Shown piece by piece: positions 17,103 through 25,315 of a stretch of DNA of 48,219 nucleotides (positions within the stretch are counted from its first letter, which is position 1; each line of letters starts with the position of its first letter). The notes beneath the pieces are model-generated. The model saw only the letters and a list, made by a program, of their open reading frames with translations, was not told the DNA's origin and did not search any database. The DNA is from Gammaproteobacteria bacterium (GTDB lineage: Bacteria > Pseudomonadota > Gammaproteobacteria > GRL18). The position numbers and the translations under genes are program-made. The DNA lies in contig WFNB01000064.1 in the NCBI GenBank assembly GCA_015488755.1, positions 1-48,219 on the forward strand, written 5' to 3'.

Positions 17103-19046
17103 TTAACCGCCAAAAAATCCTTTTAATTTATTAACAAAGCGTGAAGGATCTGTTTCATAGTCTACTTTTTTCTTTAAGCTTAAGAGCTTAGTATTATTGG
17201 GGTCAAGACTAAGGCCATTATTAATATCTGGCTTAGCTTCTTTGTATTGCCGCTTATCAACCTTTTTCTGTGCCCAGATTGTATATTGTTCAATAATCTT
17301 TTTGATACCTTTTTGTGCCTCAATATTGTCTTTTTCTATAGCAAAAACTTTTCGATAGAAGTAAAGAGCATTATTATTTTTGGGCTTGATCAGATTTTTC
17401 TTAACAAAACTCTTTTTTGCCTGAATAAGTAATTTAGCAATTTCTTTTTGAGGGATCATATCAATAAAGTTTTGAAATTTATGCAATGAATGGTTTTTAG
17501 GATCAAGGCTCAACCCCTTGGTAATGAATTTTTGTGCGTCCTTATATTTTTCCTTACTCATTTTAGCCTTAGCCAAAAGAATATAGGTGGTGACTATTTG
17601 CTTAATGCCTTCTTTTGCCTCTTCATTTTCAGGATCAATTTCAAGGATCTGACGAAAGTAGTAAAGAGCATTGTCTTTCCGTGGGGAAGTCAGATGGTAT
17701 TTTTTAATACTTTCTTGCCCATTAGTCAGTAGCTCTTGGATAGTTTCTTGTTTTAGCTCTTCTTTTAATTGTGCTTCTCTTTCTTGTTTTAAACGTTCTA
17801 TTTCAAGACGACTTGCTTCAGAATTTTGCTGGGATAATTGTTTTTCATGTTCGCCTTTTAGCGCTTCTATTTCTTCTGATGGTGTTGTTTTAGCCATTAA
17901 AATAGAGCCAGAAGAAGATTGTGGAGAAGTAATAGGGTTAGTTATCTCTACAATTTCTTTTTTCTCTTGGATAATATCTTTTGCAGTATTTGCTATCTGA
18001 GCTGAGGAAGGAGTTGCTACATGGTCAGATTCTTTGTTGTTAACTTGATTGCCTTGCTTTGCATCTAAAGAGTCTTCTTCCTGTTGGGAGAACCAAAGCC
18101 CTATGCTAAGAAATAAAGCAATTGATAATAAAATAATGCTTGTCGATACGGCTGTTTTTACTTTTTTCTTTTTTTCTGCCGCAACATATTGTTCAATTAA
18201 ATGATTGTTTATAATTTTTTTCTTAGCTCTACCCGTTTTTAATTCAGGATGATCCTTAAGATATTTATTAATCAAATGAACAACTAGGTGAGGATTTGAT
18301 AAGCGCTCATCAGGATCTTTTGCTAATAAGCTTTCTAGTAAGGGTTGTAGTTTATCAAAGGGTTTGGGAAGTTTTGGTATTGGGGCTTGAATACTATTGG
18401 CAATGGCTTGAATTTCAGTTTCACCCGTGTACGGTTTTTCGCCCACCAGCATCTCATACATCATAATACCAAGACTATAAATATCAACACGATAGTCAAA
18501 TGATTTACCTTGAATCAACTCTGGTGAAGCATAGATGGGGCTGGCATACAAAAAGCTGGAATTCTCTTCTCCACCATGAACTTCTGAGTCTTTGGTTCGA
18601 CGAGAGACACCAAAATCAGTCAAAACGGGAGTATTATTTCTTCGAAATAAGATATTAGCAGGTTTTATATCACCATGAATCACCCCTTGTTTATGTATAA
18701 AATGTAGGGCATCGGCAATTTTACAGATAATACTTAAAGCTTCATAGGCATTGATTTTTGCTTTAAGTCGTTCTTTGAGGTCGCCACCTTCAAGGTATTC
18801 CATGGCAATAAAATTATTTTCATCACCATGAACAACGTCAAAAATGGTGATAACATTAGGATGTTTGAGCGATGCAATGATCCGCCCTTCATCAATAAAT
18901 GATTTTTTAATTGATTCGTCAAGATCAGCATTAAGAAATTTTAAAACAACTTTGCGTTTTAAAGAATCTTGTTCTGCTAAATAGATGCTTGCCATTCCCC
19001 CCTGAGCAAATAACTTATGTATTTTGTATCCTACAATAGACTTCAT
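17103..19046 (-). CDS. Membrane Ser/Thr protein kinase with two periplasmic TPR-like repeats
   Basis: A 647-residue bacterial Hanks-type kinase. The kinase domain (~5-265) has a P-loop variant AQGGMAS (first Gly replaced), VAIK-type lysine K36, alphaC E53, catalytic HGDIKPAN (D126, with Gly where HRD has Arg), DFG at 144-146 and ASPE at 173-176. A transmembrane helix spans ~299-320. The outer part has a Glu/Gln-rich coil (~390-440) and two homologous ~95-residue repeats (each with ALYYFR/ALYFYR, LSLDP). It ends in SRFVNKLKGFFGG. Its kinase domain is closely related to the one at 37577-39109, which has one repeat. An Hpt gene lies 105 bp upstream on the same strand. No clear ribosome binding site precedes the ATG. 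Substrates are unknown. Confidence 0.9.
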   Translation of the reverse strand: MKSIVGYKIHKLFAQGGMASIYLAEQDSLKRKVVLKFLNADLDESIKKSFIDEGRIIASLKHPNVITIFDVVHGDENNFIAMEYLEGGDLKERLKAKINAYEALSIICKIADALHFIHKQGVIHGDIKPANILFRRNNTPVLTDFGVSRRTKDSEVHGGEENSSFLYASPIYASPELIQGKSFDYRVDIYSLGIMMYEMLVGEKPYTGETEIQAIANSIQAPIPKLPKPFDKLQPLLESLLAKDPDERLSNPHLVVHLINKYLKDHPELKTGRAKKKIINNHLIEQYVAAEKKKKVKTAVSTSIILLSIALFLSIGLWFSQQEEDSLDAKQGNQVNNKESDHVATPSSAQIANTAKDIIQEKKEIVEITNPITSPQSSSGSILMAKTTPSEEIEALKGEHEKQLSQQNSEASRLEIERLKQEREAQLKEELKQETIQELLTNGQESIKKYHLTSPRKDNALYYFRQILEIDPENEEAKEGIKQIVTTYILLAKAKMSKEKYKDAQKFITKGLSLDPKNHSLHKFQNFIDMIPQKEIAKLLIQAKKSFVKKNLIKPKNNNALYFYRKVFAIEKDNIEAQKGIKKIIEQYTIWAQKKVDKRQYKEAKPDINNGLSLDPNNTKLLSLKKKVDYETDPSRFVNKLKGFFGG

Positions 19047-19151
19047 AAATTAAAAAAACCACATTCCATATATTTTATTATTAAGCAATTATCTTCATTA
19101 TTAGTCATTATAACAAGGGCAACTCAAGCAGTACAAAACTTAGCTAACAGT

Positions 19152-19508
19152 TTACTTATATCTCTGTGCTCGGATCACCTTATCTATTTCAATAAAAATT
19201 AATTCCATATTTTTTTCTACTTGTGCCATACTTAAATTAAAGAGTTCATTATCTATTTTTCTGATAAGTTCGATTAGAGCAGGTGTACCAACATATCGCA
19301 GGCCCCCGTGTATTTTATGGATAATATTATGTAACTCATGCCAGTTTTTATTTTTAAAGTTATTATTTATTAGTTGAGATTGAAGGGCTTTTTTATAATC
19401 CGGCAGTTCTTTTATCAGTATTGCTAATAAATCATCTGCTAACTGTTCATTACCGGCAACCAACTGCACGGCTTTATCTTTATCAAGAGTCGCTAATTGC
19501 TTGGGCAT
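19152..19508 (-). CDS. Stand-alone Hpt (histidine phosphotransfer) protein
   Basis: A 118-residue four-helix Hpt protein. The core HNIIHKIHGGLRYVGTPAL resembles the Hpt domain of BarA-type hybrid kinases (IHKLHG...GxP); H64 is the likely phosphorylated histidine. GGAGAG precedes the ATG at good spacing. It would carry phosphate between a hybrid histidine kinase and a response regulator, neither of which is adjacent. Its same-strand neighbour is a Ser/Thr kinase 105 bp downstream. The receiver protein at 292-1224 is a possible but unproven partner. Confidence 0.85.
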   Translation of the reverse strand: MPKQLATLDKDKAVQLVAGNEQLADDLLAILIKELPDYKKALQSQLINNNFKNKNWHELHNIIHKIHGGLRYVGTPALIELIRKIDNELFNLSMAQVEKNMELIFIEIDKVIRAQRYK

Positions 19509-19591
19509 TATCTCTCCAAAAAATTCTTTATTGTATGACTATAGCATAAAGCGCTAAAATAGGATTATATGTTAATTGGAATTGGAAAAAA

Positions 19592-20482
19592 ATGAATTAT
19601 CCTACCATTGAAGCTTTTGTTGGCCATACGCCATTAGTGAAATTGCAACGTTTACCTGGTGATACCAGTAACCAGATCCTAGTAAAACTAGAGGGTAATA
19701 ATCCAGCAGGTTCTGTTAAAGATCGACCTGCATTAAGTATGATTTTACGAGCAGAGCAACGGGGTGATATAAAACCTGGAGACACGATTATTGAAGCTAC
19801 CAGTGGCAATACTGGAATTGCCTTAGCAATGGCGGCTGCGATAAAAGGGTATAAAATGATCTTAATTATGCCTGATAATATGACCGAAGAACGTCGCGGG
19901 GCAATGAAAGCCTTTGGTGCTGATATTATTTTAACACCAGCAGAAGGAAGTATGGAAGCGGCTATCGACCTTGCAAGAAAAATGGAACAAGAAGGTCAGG
20001 GTATTGTTTTAGATCAATTTTCTAATGAAGATAATCCTGTTGCTCATTATTTAGGTACAGGGCCTGAGATCTGGCGTGATACACAAGGACAAATTACCCA
20101 TTTTGTCAGTGCTATGGGTACTACGGGAACTATTATGGGGACTTCTCGATTTTTAAAAGAAAAAAACTCTGCTATTGAAATTGTTGGTGTACAGCCAGAA
20201 GATGGCTCAAAAATAGCCGGTATTAGACGTTGGCCAGAAGAATATCTGCCTAAAATATACCATGCAAATGAAGTTGATAGACTATTAGATGTGAGTCAGG
20301 ATGAAGCAGAAAATACCGTACGCGCTTTGGCTGCTCAAGAAGGTATTTTTGCTGGTGTCTCATCGGGTGGTGCGGTGGCCGCAGCACTTAAACTTTCTGC
20401 CACGCTAGAAAATGCCACCATTGTCGCCATTATTTGTGATCGCGGTGACCGTTACCTTTCAAGCGGTGTTTTTCCTGCGTGA
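19592..20482 (+). CDS. cysM: Cysteine synthase B
   Basis: A 296-residue PLP enzyme that makes cysteine from O-acetylserine and sulfide or thiosulfate. The PLP lysine is in NPAGSVKDRPAL, the substrate loop is EATSGNTGIALA, and SSGGAVAA lies near the phosphate-binding end. The RRWPEEYLP stretch and ~296-residue length favour CysM over CysK. It is transcribed divergently from the Hpt gene across 83 bp. CysM accepting thiosulfate would suit a sulfur-oxidising lifestyle. Confidence 0.92.
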   Translation: MNYPTIEAFVGHTPLVKLQRLPGDTSNQILVKLEGNNPAGSVKDRPALSMILRAEQRGDIKPGDTIIEATSGNTGIALAMAAAIKGYKMILIMPDNMTEERRGAMKAFGADIILTPAEGSMEAAIDLARKMEQEGQGIVLDQFSNEDNPVAHYLGTGPEIWRDTQGQITHFVSAMGTTGTIMGTSRFLKEKNSAIEIVGVQPEDGSKIAGIRRWPEEYLPKIYHANEVDRLLDVSQDEAENTVRALAAQEGIFAGVSSGGAVAAALKLSATLENATIVAIICDRGDRYLSSGVFPA

Positions 20483-20531
20483 TGCACTATTTTCTCACAG
20501 ATGCTCAATGACTCACTAAATTAGATATCGT

Positions 20532-22790
20532 ATGCTTATAAAACAGCTAAGATTGACTCTCATTTTTATCATTGCTCTGTCTTATCTATTATTAACCTCT
20601 TACTCGTTTGCTATTTCTAGTATTAGGCTATCATTTGAGCAGTTATTAATGCTTGGGATGGCAAAAAACACCTCTCAAGCACCTTCCACAGTGCAAAATT
20701 CTGACTTTTTAAAACAGCTCCAATTGGATCAATTGACTATTGAGCTTGATTTATTAAGTGATCCCACACAACTGACTATAAACTTAAACCAGCTTAAACT
20801 ACCTGAACCGTATAATAATCTAACGAATATAAGTATCAGCTGTCCACAATTATCCTTTATTCATGGTGCGATTCACTGCTTAAAGGGAAAAATTCATTTT
20901 TTAGGTCTAAGTGGTACACAGCAAAATACGACAAACTTTTCTTTTTTATATGATCCTCAGCAAGATACATTGCACTTCAAACTAGAGTCAATGAATATAG
21001 GCGCTGGAGAACTTGGTTTTGAAATACAATTACATAAACAAACATGGCAATCTAAAATAACCTTAAAGCATTTTTCCTTTGCCTTACTAAAACCTTACTT
21101 AAAGCATTATTTACTAGATAAATCAAATGGTAATAGTGAACTTCTAGATAATACTTTAGCTAATATTGATTTGGAGTTAACTAGCAGTGGTATCTTAGGC
21201 AGTAAAGTTAACAAGAATACAGCATGGCTTAAATCTGCTCACCTACAAGCTAAGTTAACAAAATTATCCTATCAGTTCGGTGATAATATGGCTGATAACC
21301 TAGCCTTGAATATAGACCTTAATGTGCATCAAGGTGCTAAAAAATCACACCCATTTGAGCCAGAAAATCATTATCAATTGGCTCTTAAGCTGAATAAGAT
21401 AACAGGGGAAATTTTACAAAATGATAGTTACATTGTTCCTACTGGTAAAGAAGAACTCAGTGCCGTTGTCCAGTATGATGCGAATAATCAGCTAGTAAAA
21501 ATAACCCACTTAACCCTGCAAAACAAGGGTATATTTACCATAAAGTCTAAGGCACATATTAATTTAAAAAAGAGTACCCCTCTTGTAACTACGGAAACTC
21601 AAATTACTTTGAGTAACTTAGAAAAGTTAACCAGTCTGTATTTAGATAATATTTTTTCAGACACTCAATATGAAGGTTTGCAGCTTTCAGGCAGGTTTAA
21701 GGGAATAATTAAAAAAAATAACGATAATGTTGAGCTTGCGACTGAATTTATTGATTTTTCAGCGGCTTTAAATGAACAATTCTCTTTGGTTGACTTAAAT
21801 GGTGAAATTCATTGGAATAATGATGATCAGAAGAAGCACCCTGTCGCAGCAAGTAAACTGCTATGGCAGGAATTAAGCCTCAATCATTTGCCCTTTAGTC
21901 AGGTTGAATTAAATTTTGCCATTCATCATGATTATTTGCAATTAAATAAAGAGGTAGATATTCCTCTTTTTGATGGTGCTTTGCATATTAATTCTTTGGA
22001 AATTTCTCAAATGTTAGGCAATTTACCTGATGCCTATAAGCAGGTAACAGACAAGCAAGTAAAAAATAGTCCAACAAGCACTGGCCTGACTATTACTATT
22101 GATGGTTTTATTAAACCAGTGTCTCTTGCTCTATTATCCGAACATTTTGGCTGGCCGTTATTAGATGGTTCATTATCAGCGGTGATCCCATCCACCACCT
22201 ATAATGAAAAATATCTTAAAGTCGGTGGTGCTTTAATGCTACAAGTCTTTGACGGTATTATTATTATTAAAGATTTAGAAATTGTAGAACCCTTGCAAAG
22301 CTATGCACAATTATTTGCGAACATTGATTTAAACAACCTAAATTTACAGGCATTAACAAAAACCTATAATTTTGGCGAGATTCAGGGTCGGGTAGAGGGG
22401 AAGTTATCTGGACTGGAATTAAGTGCTTGGGCTCCTGTTGCGGTGGATGCTTATATCCGAACGCCGGCAAATGATGACAGCAGTCACAAAATCAGCCAAA
22501 GAGCGATTGATAATTTATCCAGTCTGGGCGGGGCTTCAGGCTTATTATCAAGAAGTTTCCTAAGTTTTTTTGAAACCTTTCGCTATGACAAAATTGGTTT
22601 AAGTTGTAAACTAAAAAATAATATTTGTCGCATGTCAGGTGTTGAAAGAAAAGGGGATTCATATTACATTGTTAAAGGTGGTGGAATTCCAAGAATTGAT
22701 GTCATGGGTTTTCAACGGCAAGTAAACTGGCAGGTTCTTATTAGTCGTTTGAAAGCCATTCAATCAGCTAATGAAGCCGTTATTGAATAG
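20532..22790 (+). CDS. ydbH: YdbH-family (AsmA-like) intermembrane lipid transport protein
   Basis: A 752-residue protein with one N-terminal membrane anchor (~9-28) and a long, beta-rich periplasmic part with AsmA-like alternation, as in the TamB/YhdP/YdbH group that bridges inner and outer membranes. The C-terminal block ending GGGIPRIDVMGFQRQVNWQVL fits the YdbH C-terminal domain. It is somewhat shorter than E. coli YdbH (about 879). The next gene is a YdbL-domain lipoprotein, the partner order seen in E. coli (ydbH-ynbE-ydbL), but no separate ynbE lies between them. YdbH acts redundantly with TamB and YhdP in phospholipid movement in E. coli. It starts 49 bp after cysM. Confidence 0.8.
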   Translation: MLIKQLRLTLIFIIALSYLLLTSYSFAISSIRLSFEQLLMLGMAKNTSQAPSTVQNSDFLKQLQLDQLTIELDLLSDPTQLTINLNQLKLPEPYNNLTNISISCPQLSFIHGAIHCLKGKIHFLGLSGTQQNTTNFSFLYDPQQDTLHFKLESMNIGAGELGFEIQLHKQTWQSKITLKHFSFALLKPYLKHYLLDKSNGNSELLDNTLANIDLELTSSGILGSKVNKNTAWLKSAHLQAKLTKLSYQFGDNMADNLALNIDLNVHQGAKKSHPFEPENHYQLALKLNKITGEILQNDSYIVPTGKEELSAVVQYDANNQLVKITHLTLQNKGIFTIKSKAHINLKKSTPLVTTETQITLSNLEKLTSLYLDNIFSDTQYEGLQLSGRFKGIIKKNNDNVELATEFIDFSAALNEQFSLVDLNGEIHWNNDDQKKHPVAASKLLWQELSLNHLPFSQVELNFAIHHDYLQLNKEVDIPLFDGALHINSLEISQMLGNLPDAYKQVTDKQVKNSPTSTGLTITIDGFIKPVSLALLSEHFGWPLLDGSLSAVIPSTTYNEKYLKVGGALMLQVFDGIIIIKDLEIVEPLQSYAQLFANIDLNNLNLQALTKTYNFGEIQGRVEGKLSGLELSAWAPVAVDAYIRTPANDDSSHKISQRAIDNLSSLGGASGLLSRSFLSFFETFRYDKIGLSCKLKNNICRMSGVERKGDSYYIVKGGGIPRIDVMGFQRQVNWQVLISRLKAIQSANEAVIE

Positions 22791-22890
22791 CCTGCTTTTT
22801 TATTCAGCGCTGATTCAGATACATTATGCCATAGTCATAGTGACACCAAAGTATTGGCAGTTTCTCAATGGTTAACCTAAATAAATAATA

Positions 22891-23571
22891 ATGGTGAAAA
22901 TAATGAACTCAAACTCTATGGATAGCATGAAACACTCTCATCTTAGCTCATTAATATTGGTCTTGTTAGTGAGTATTAGTCTGATATCCTGTGTCACAAT
23001 TAATATTTATTTTCCAGCCGCGGCTGCCGAAAAAGTAGCAGAGAAAATTGTCAATGATGTATTACAATCAGGTGGGGCGCCTACATCGGACACAAAACAG
23101 AAAGAAACAAATGATCAAGGGCAATTAGAGCTTAAACACTCTTCCCCCTCTTATAGCCATTCTACTCAAGCATTGCTTAGCATTGTAAATTTTATTATTC
23201 CTGTAGCAGAAGCAGGGCAGGCCAATATCTCCATAGACTCACCTAAGATCCGTTCGATTAGAAAAAGTATGGAGAAGCGTCAGGCTAAACTTGCTCCTTA
23301 CTATAAATCAGGTGCGGTTGGTTTTACCAATAAAGGCTTAATTGCCAGCATCAGTAGCAAGAGTCTATCCATTAAACAAAAATCTACTGTTAATAAGTTA
23401 GTAAAAGCAGAAAATAGAGATCGATTAGCATTATATTCTGAAATAGCCAATGCCAATGGCCACCCTGAGTGGCAAGCAGATATTCAAAAAACATTTGCTA
23501 AAACTTGGATTAATAAAATTTCAAAAGGTTGGATGTATCAATCCAATTCTGGGAAGTGGGCACATAAGTAG
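22891..23571 (+). CDS. ydbL: Lipoprotein with YdbL (DUF1318) domain
   Basis: The protein has a lipoprotein signal ending in the lipobox LISC (C34) and then VTINIYFPAAAAEKVAEKI, a segment typical of DUF1318 lipoproteins. Residues ~112-226 form the DUF1318/YdbL domain (SPKIRSIRKSM, YYKSGAVGFTNKGLIA, NRDRLALYSEIANANGHPEW, GWMYQSNSGKW). E. coli YdbL is soluble and the separate lipoprotein YnbE supplies the outer-membrane end of the bridge. Here one protein appears to do both. The start may be the ATG at 22903, which has GGTGA six bases upstream; the ATG at 22891 lacks a good site. It follows ydbH by 100 bp. Confidence 0.85.
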   Translation: MVKIMNSNSMDSMKHSHLSSLILVLLVSISLISCVTINIYFPAAAAEKVAEKIVNDVLQSGGAPTSDTKQKETNDQGQLELKHSSPSYSHSTQALLSIVNFIIPVAEAGQANISIDSPKIRSIRKSMEKRQAKLAPYYKSGAVGFTNKGLIASISSKSLSIKQKSTVNKLVKAENRDRLALYSEIANANGHPEWQADIQKTFAKTWINKISKGWMYQSNSGKWAHK

Positions 23572-23629
23572 GAATGGGAGTGGCTGAAAAAACGATACAC
23601 CTATATTATATTAGCTCAATAGATAACTC

Positions 23630-23911
23630 ATGACCTGTTATTGCAAAGAAAGAGAAATAAACAGCAATTTTGCTAAAACAATAGAAAATATTCCTGATGG
23701 TTTTTGCGGGATCTGTGATATTTGTGGTGAACCAGGGCATATGCGTGCCCACCCTAGACAGGCAACGACAGGGGCTTGGTGTGATAAACACTGGCATGAA
23801 TTGACTCATTACAAAATAATCACTTTGGCTGATATTGTCCCTTTCTTGTTTTATAGTATTATCATTGGCATTTTTTTATTGATGCTTTGGAATATGACAT
23901 CATATTTTTAA
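23630..23911 (+). CDS. Small Cys/His-rich putative metal-binding membrane protein
   Basis: I do not recognise a family for this 93-residue protein. Six cysteines (C3, C5, C26, C29, C32, C51) and five histidines (H37, H41, H54, H56, H60) crowd the first 60 residues, including CGICDIC and CDKHWHELTH, suggesting one or two zinc or other metal sites. Residues ~70-88 are a single hydrophobic helix, so the metal domain would be membrane-tethered. No strong ribosome binding site precedes the ATG. The residue pattern makes a chance reading frame unlikely. It ends 35 bp from the convergent TetR gene. Confidence 0.65.
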   Translation: MTCYCKEREINSNFAKTIENIPDGFCGICDICGEPGHMRAHPRQATTGAWCDKHWHELTHYKIITLADIVPFLFYSIIIGIFLLMLWNMTSYF

Positions 23912-23946
23912 TGTCATAAAAAAATCAACGAGACTCCCTCCTAGAA

Positions 23947-24528
23947 TTAAAATAAACAAGAAAATAATTGTTGTTCTATCGTGTTAATTTTTTGTTCATT
24001 GGGATTTGTTTTTGCTAACACTCTAAGTCCCCAAATGGATAACATAATAAATTGAGCTAATTCTATAGGGTTTTTCTGCATAGCTAACTCACCTTCTTTT
24101 TGCGCATCAAGTAAGGCATTGCTGATGATAACTTCAATATCAGAAAAATAGCTATTAGCTGCTTGCTTAATCACCTTGTCAGTAGAATTTGTTTCAAGTA
24201 CGGTATTGACAAGAAAACAGCCCATGTGTTCATCACCTTTTCGTGTCTCATTTATGATAAGTAATAAAAAATCTTTAATTCCCTGAAGTGGTGTCTTTGC
24301 ATTGTTTAGGCATTGATTTATTGTTTGTACACTGCATTGAGCGTAATGTTCTAAAGTGGCTAAAAAAAGTCCCTCTTTTGACTGAAAGGCAGCATAAAGA
24401 CTCCCAGGCTTCAGGTCTGTTGTTTGTACAAGATCAGCCATACTGGTTTTACAATAACCTTTTTCCCAAAAGAGCCGCATTGCTTTGTTTAGTACTTGCG
24501 TTCGATCAAATTCAATTTTTCTTGCCAT
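23947..24528 (-). CDS. TetR/AcrR-family transcriptional regulator
   Basis: A 193-residue TetR-family repressor. The N-terminal HTH is clear: LNKAMRLFWEKGYCKTSM, then LVQTTDLKPGSLYAAFQSKEGLF. The C-terminal ligand-binding part includes the TetR_C-like stretch HMGCFLVNTVLE. AGGA precedes the ATG. It is divergent from a peroxiredoxin-like gene, and the 126-bp region between them carries three copies of one dyad, so it very likely represses both genes. Related regulators of this shape respond to electrophiles or reactive compounds through cysteines; one (C in HMGCFLV) is present, but the signal is inference. Confidence 0.92.
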   Translation of the reverse strand: MARKIEFDRTQVLNKAMRLFWEKGYCKTSMADLVQTTDLKPGSLYAAFQSKEGLFLATLEHYAQCSVQTINQCLNNAKTPLQGIKDFLLLIINETRKGDEHMGCFLVNTVLETNSTDKVIKQAANSYFSDIEVIISNALLDAQKEGELAMQKNPIELAQFIMLSIWGLRVLAKTNPNEQKINTIEQQLFSCLF

Positions 24529-24570
24529 AAGTCATCCTAGTCCACAGATTAAAAATTACATAGAGAATAT

Positions 24571-24637
24571 TTGAATGTTTATTCAATTATATATTGAGCA
24601 ATCGTTCAATATTCTTTATAATTGAACACTTATTCAA
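24571..24637. promoter_or_regulatory. Three TetR-type operators between the regulator and peroxiredoxin-like gene
   Basis: Three 16-bp dyads share the pattern TTGAnn-N4-nnTCAA: TTGAATGTTTATTCAA (24571-24586), TTGAGCAATCGTTCAA (24594-24609) and TTGAACACTTATTCAA (24622-24637). The first is a perfect palindrome around a 4-nt centre. The second covers the -35 and the third the -10 end and start site of the predicted peroxiredoxin promoter; the first overlaps a possible -35 (TTGAAT on the minus strand) for the TetR gene. Confidence 0.75.
24594..24622 (+). promoter_or_regulatory. Sigma-70 promoter for the peroxiredoxin-like gene
   Basis: TTGAGC (24594-24599) and a consensus TATAAT (24617-24622) are separated by 17 nt. 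The start site would be near 24629, leaving about 26 nt of leader. Confidence 0.7.
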
Positions 24638-24654
24638 TTATAAGGAAGTTTATC

Positions 24655-25311
24655 ATGAAATCATTAAAAGAACAGATTGCTGAGTATGATGCAGAAAAAG
24701 TAAAACAGGTACCTGCTGATATATTAGAAATAATGGATCAAGCCACCAATCACCTTAAAGACAGTAAATTAGAAAATAATGCCTTAAAAACACAGGATAT
24801 TGCTCCAGAATTCAGCTTGCCTAACCAAAAAAATGAACAACAGTCCTTGCGATCATTGCTCAGTCAGTCAGCTATTGTGTTGAGTTTTTATCGGGGTGGA
24901 TGGTGCCCTTATTGCAATCTAGAATTATACGCTTTACAACAGATTTTACCTGAGATTGAGGCCTATGGGGCTAAGCTTATTGCTATTTCCCCAGAAGTAC
25001 CTGATCACTCTCTATCAACACAAGAGAAAAATAATCTGACATTTGATATTTTATATGACAAGGGTAATCAGCTTGCCAAACAATTTGGCTTGGTCTTTAC
25101 ATTGGCCGAAGAGTTACGCCCAATTTATGATAAATTTGACCTTGATATCCCCGATCACAATGGTGATGATTCCTTCGAATTACCAATGCCAGCTACTTAT
25201 ATTATTAGCCAAAGTGGACGAATACACTATCATTTTATTAATGCAGATTACACTCAACGTTCAGAACCTGTTGAGGTACTTAAACACTTACAAAGTCTTT
25301 ATGCTGAATAA
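24655..25311 (+). CDS. AhpC/TSA peroxiredoxin-like protein with CPYC motif
   Basis: A 218-residue thioredoxin-fold protein of the peroxiredoxin-like AhpC/TSA group. The active site is FYRGGWCPYCNLE with C84 and C87, so it may act as a 1-Cys/atypical peroxiredoxin or thiol oxidoreductase. Residues 1-45 form a helical N-terminal extension common in this group. The ATG at 24655 is chosen because AAGGAAG lies just upstream; an in-frame TTG at 24622 falls inside the promoter. The divergent TetR regulator and its operators suggest induction by a reactive compound. It meets the HDOD gene end to end with a 4-bp gap. Confidence 0.88.
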   Translation: MKSLKEQIAEYDAEKVKQVPADILEIMDQATNHLKDSKLENNALKTQDIAPEFSLPNQKNEQQSLRSLLSQSAIVLSFYRGGWCPYCNLELYALQQILPEIEAYGAKLIAISPEVPDHSLSTQEKNNLTFDILYDKGNQLAKQFGLVFTLAEELRPIYDKFDLDIPDHNGDDSFELPMPATYIISQSGRIHYHFINADYTQRSEPVEVLKHLQSLYAE

Positions 25312-25315
25312 TAAT

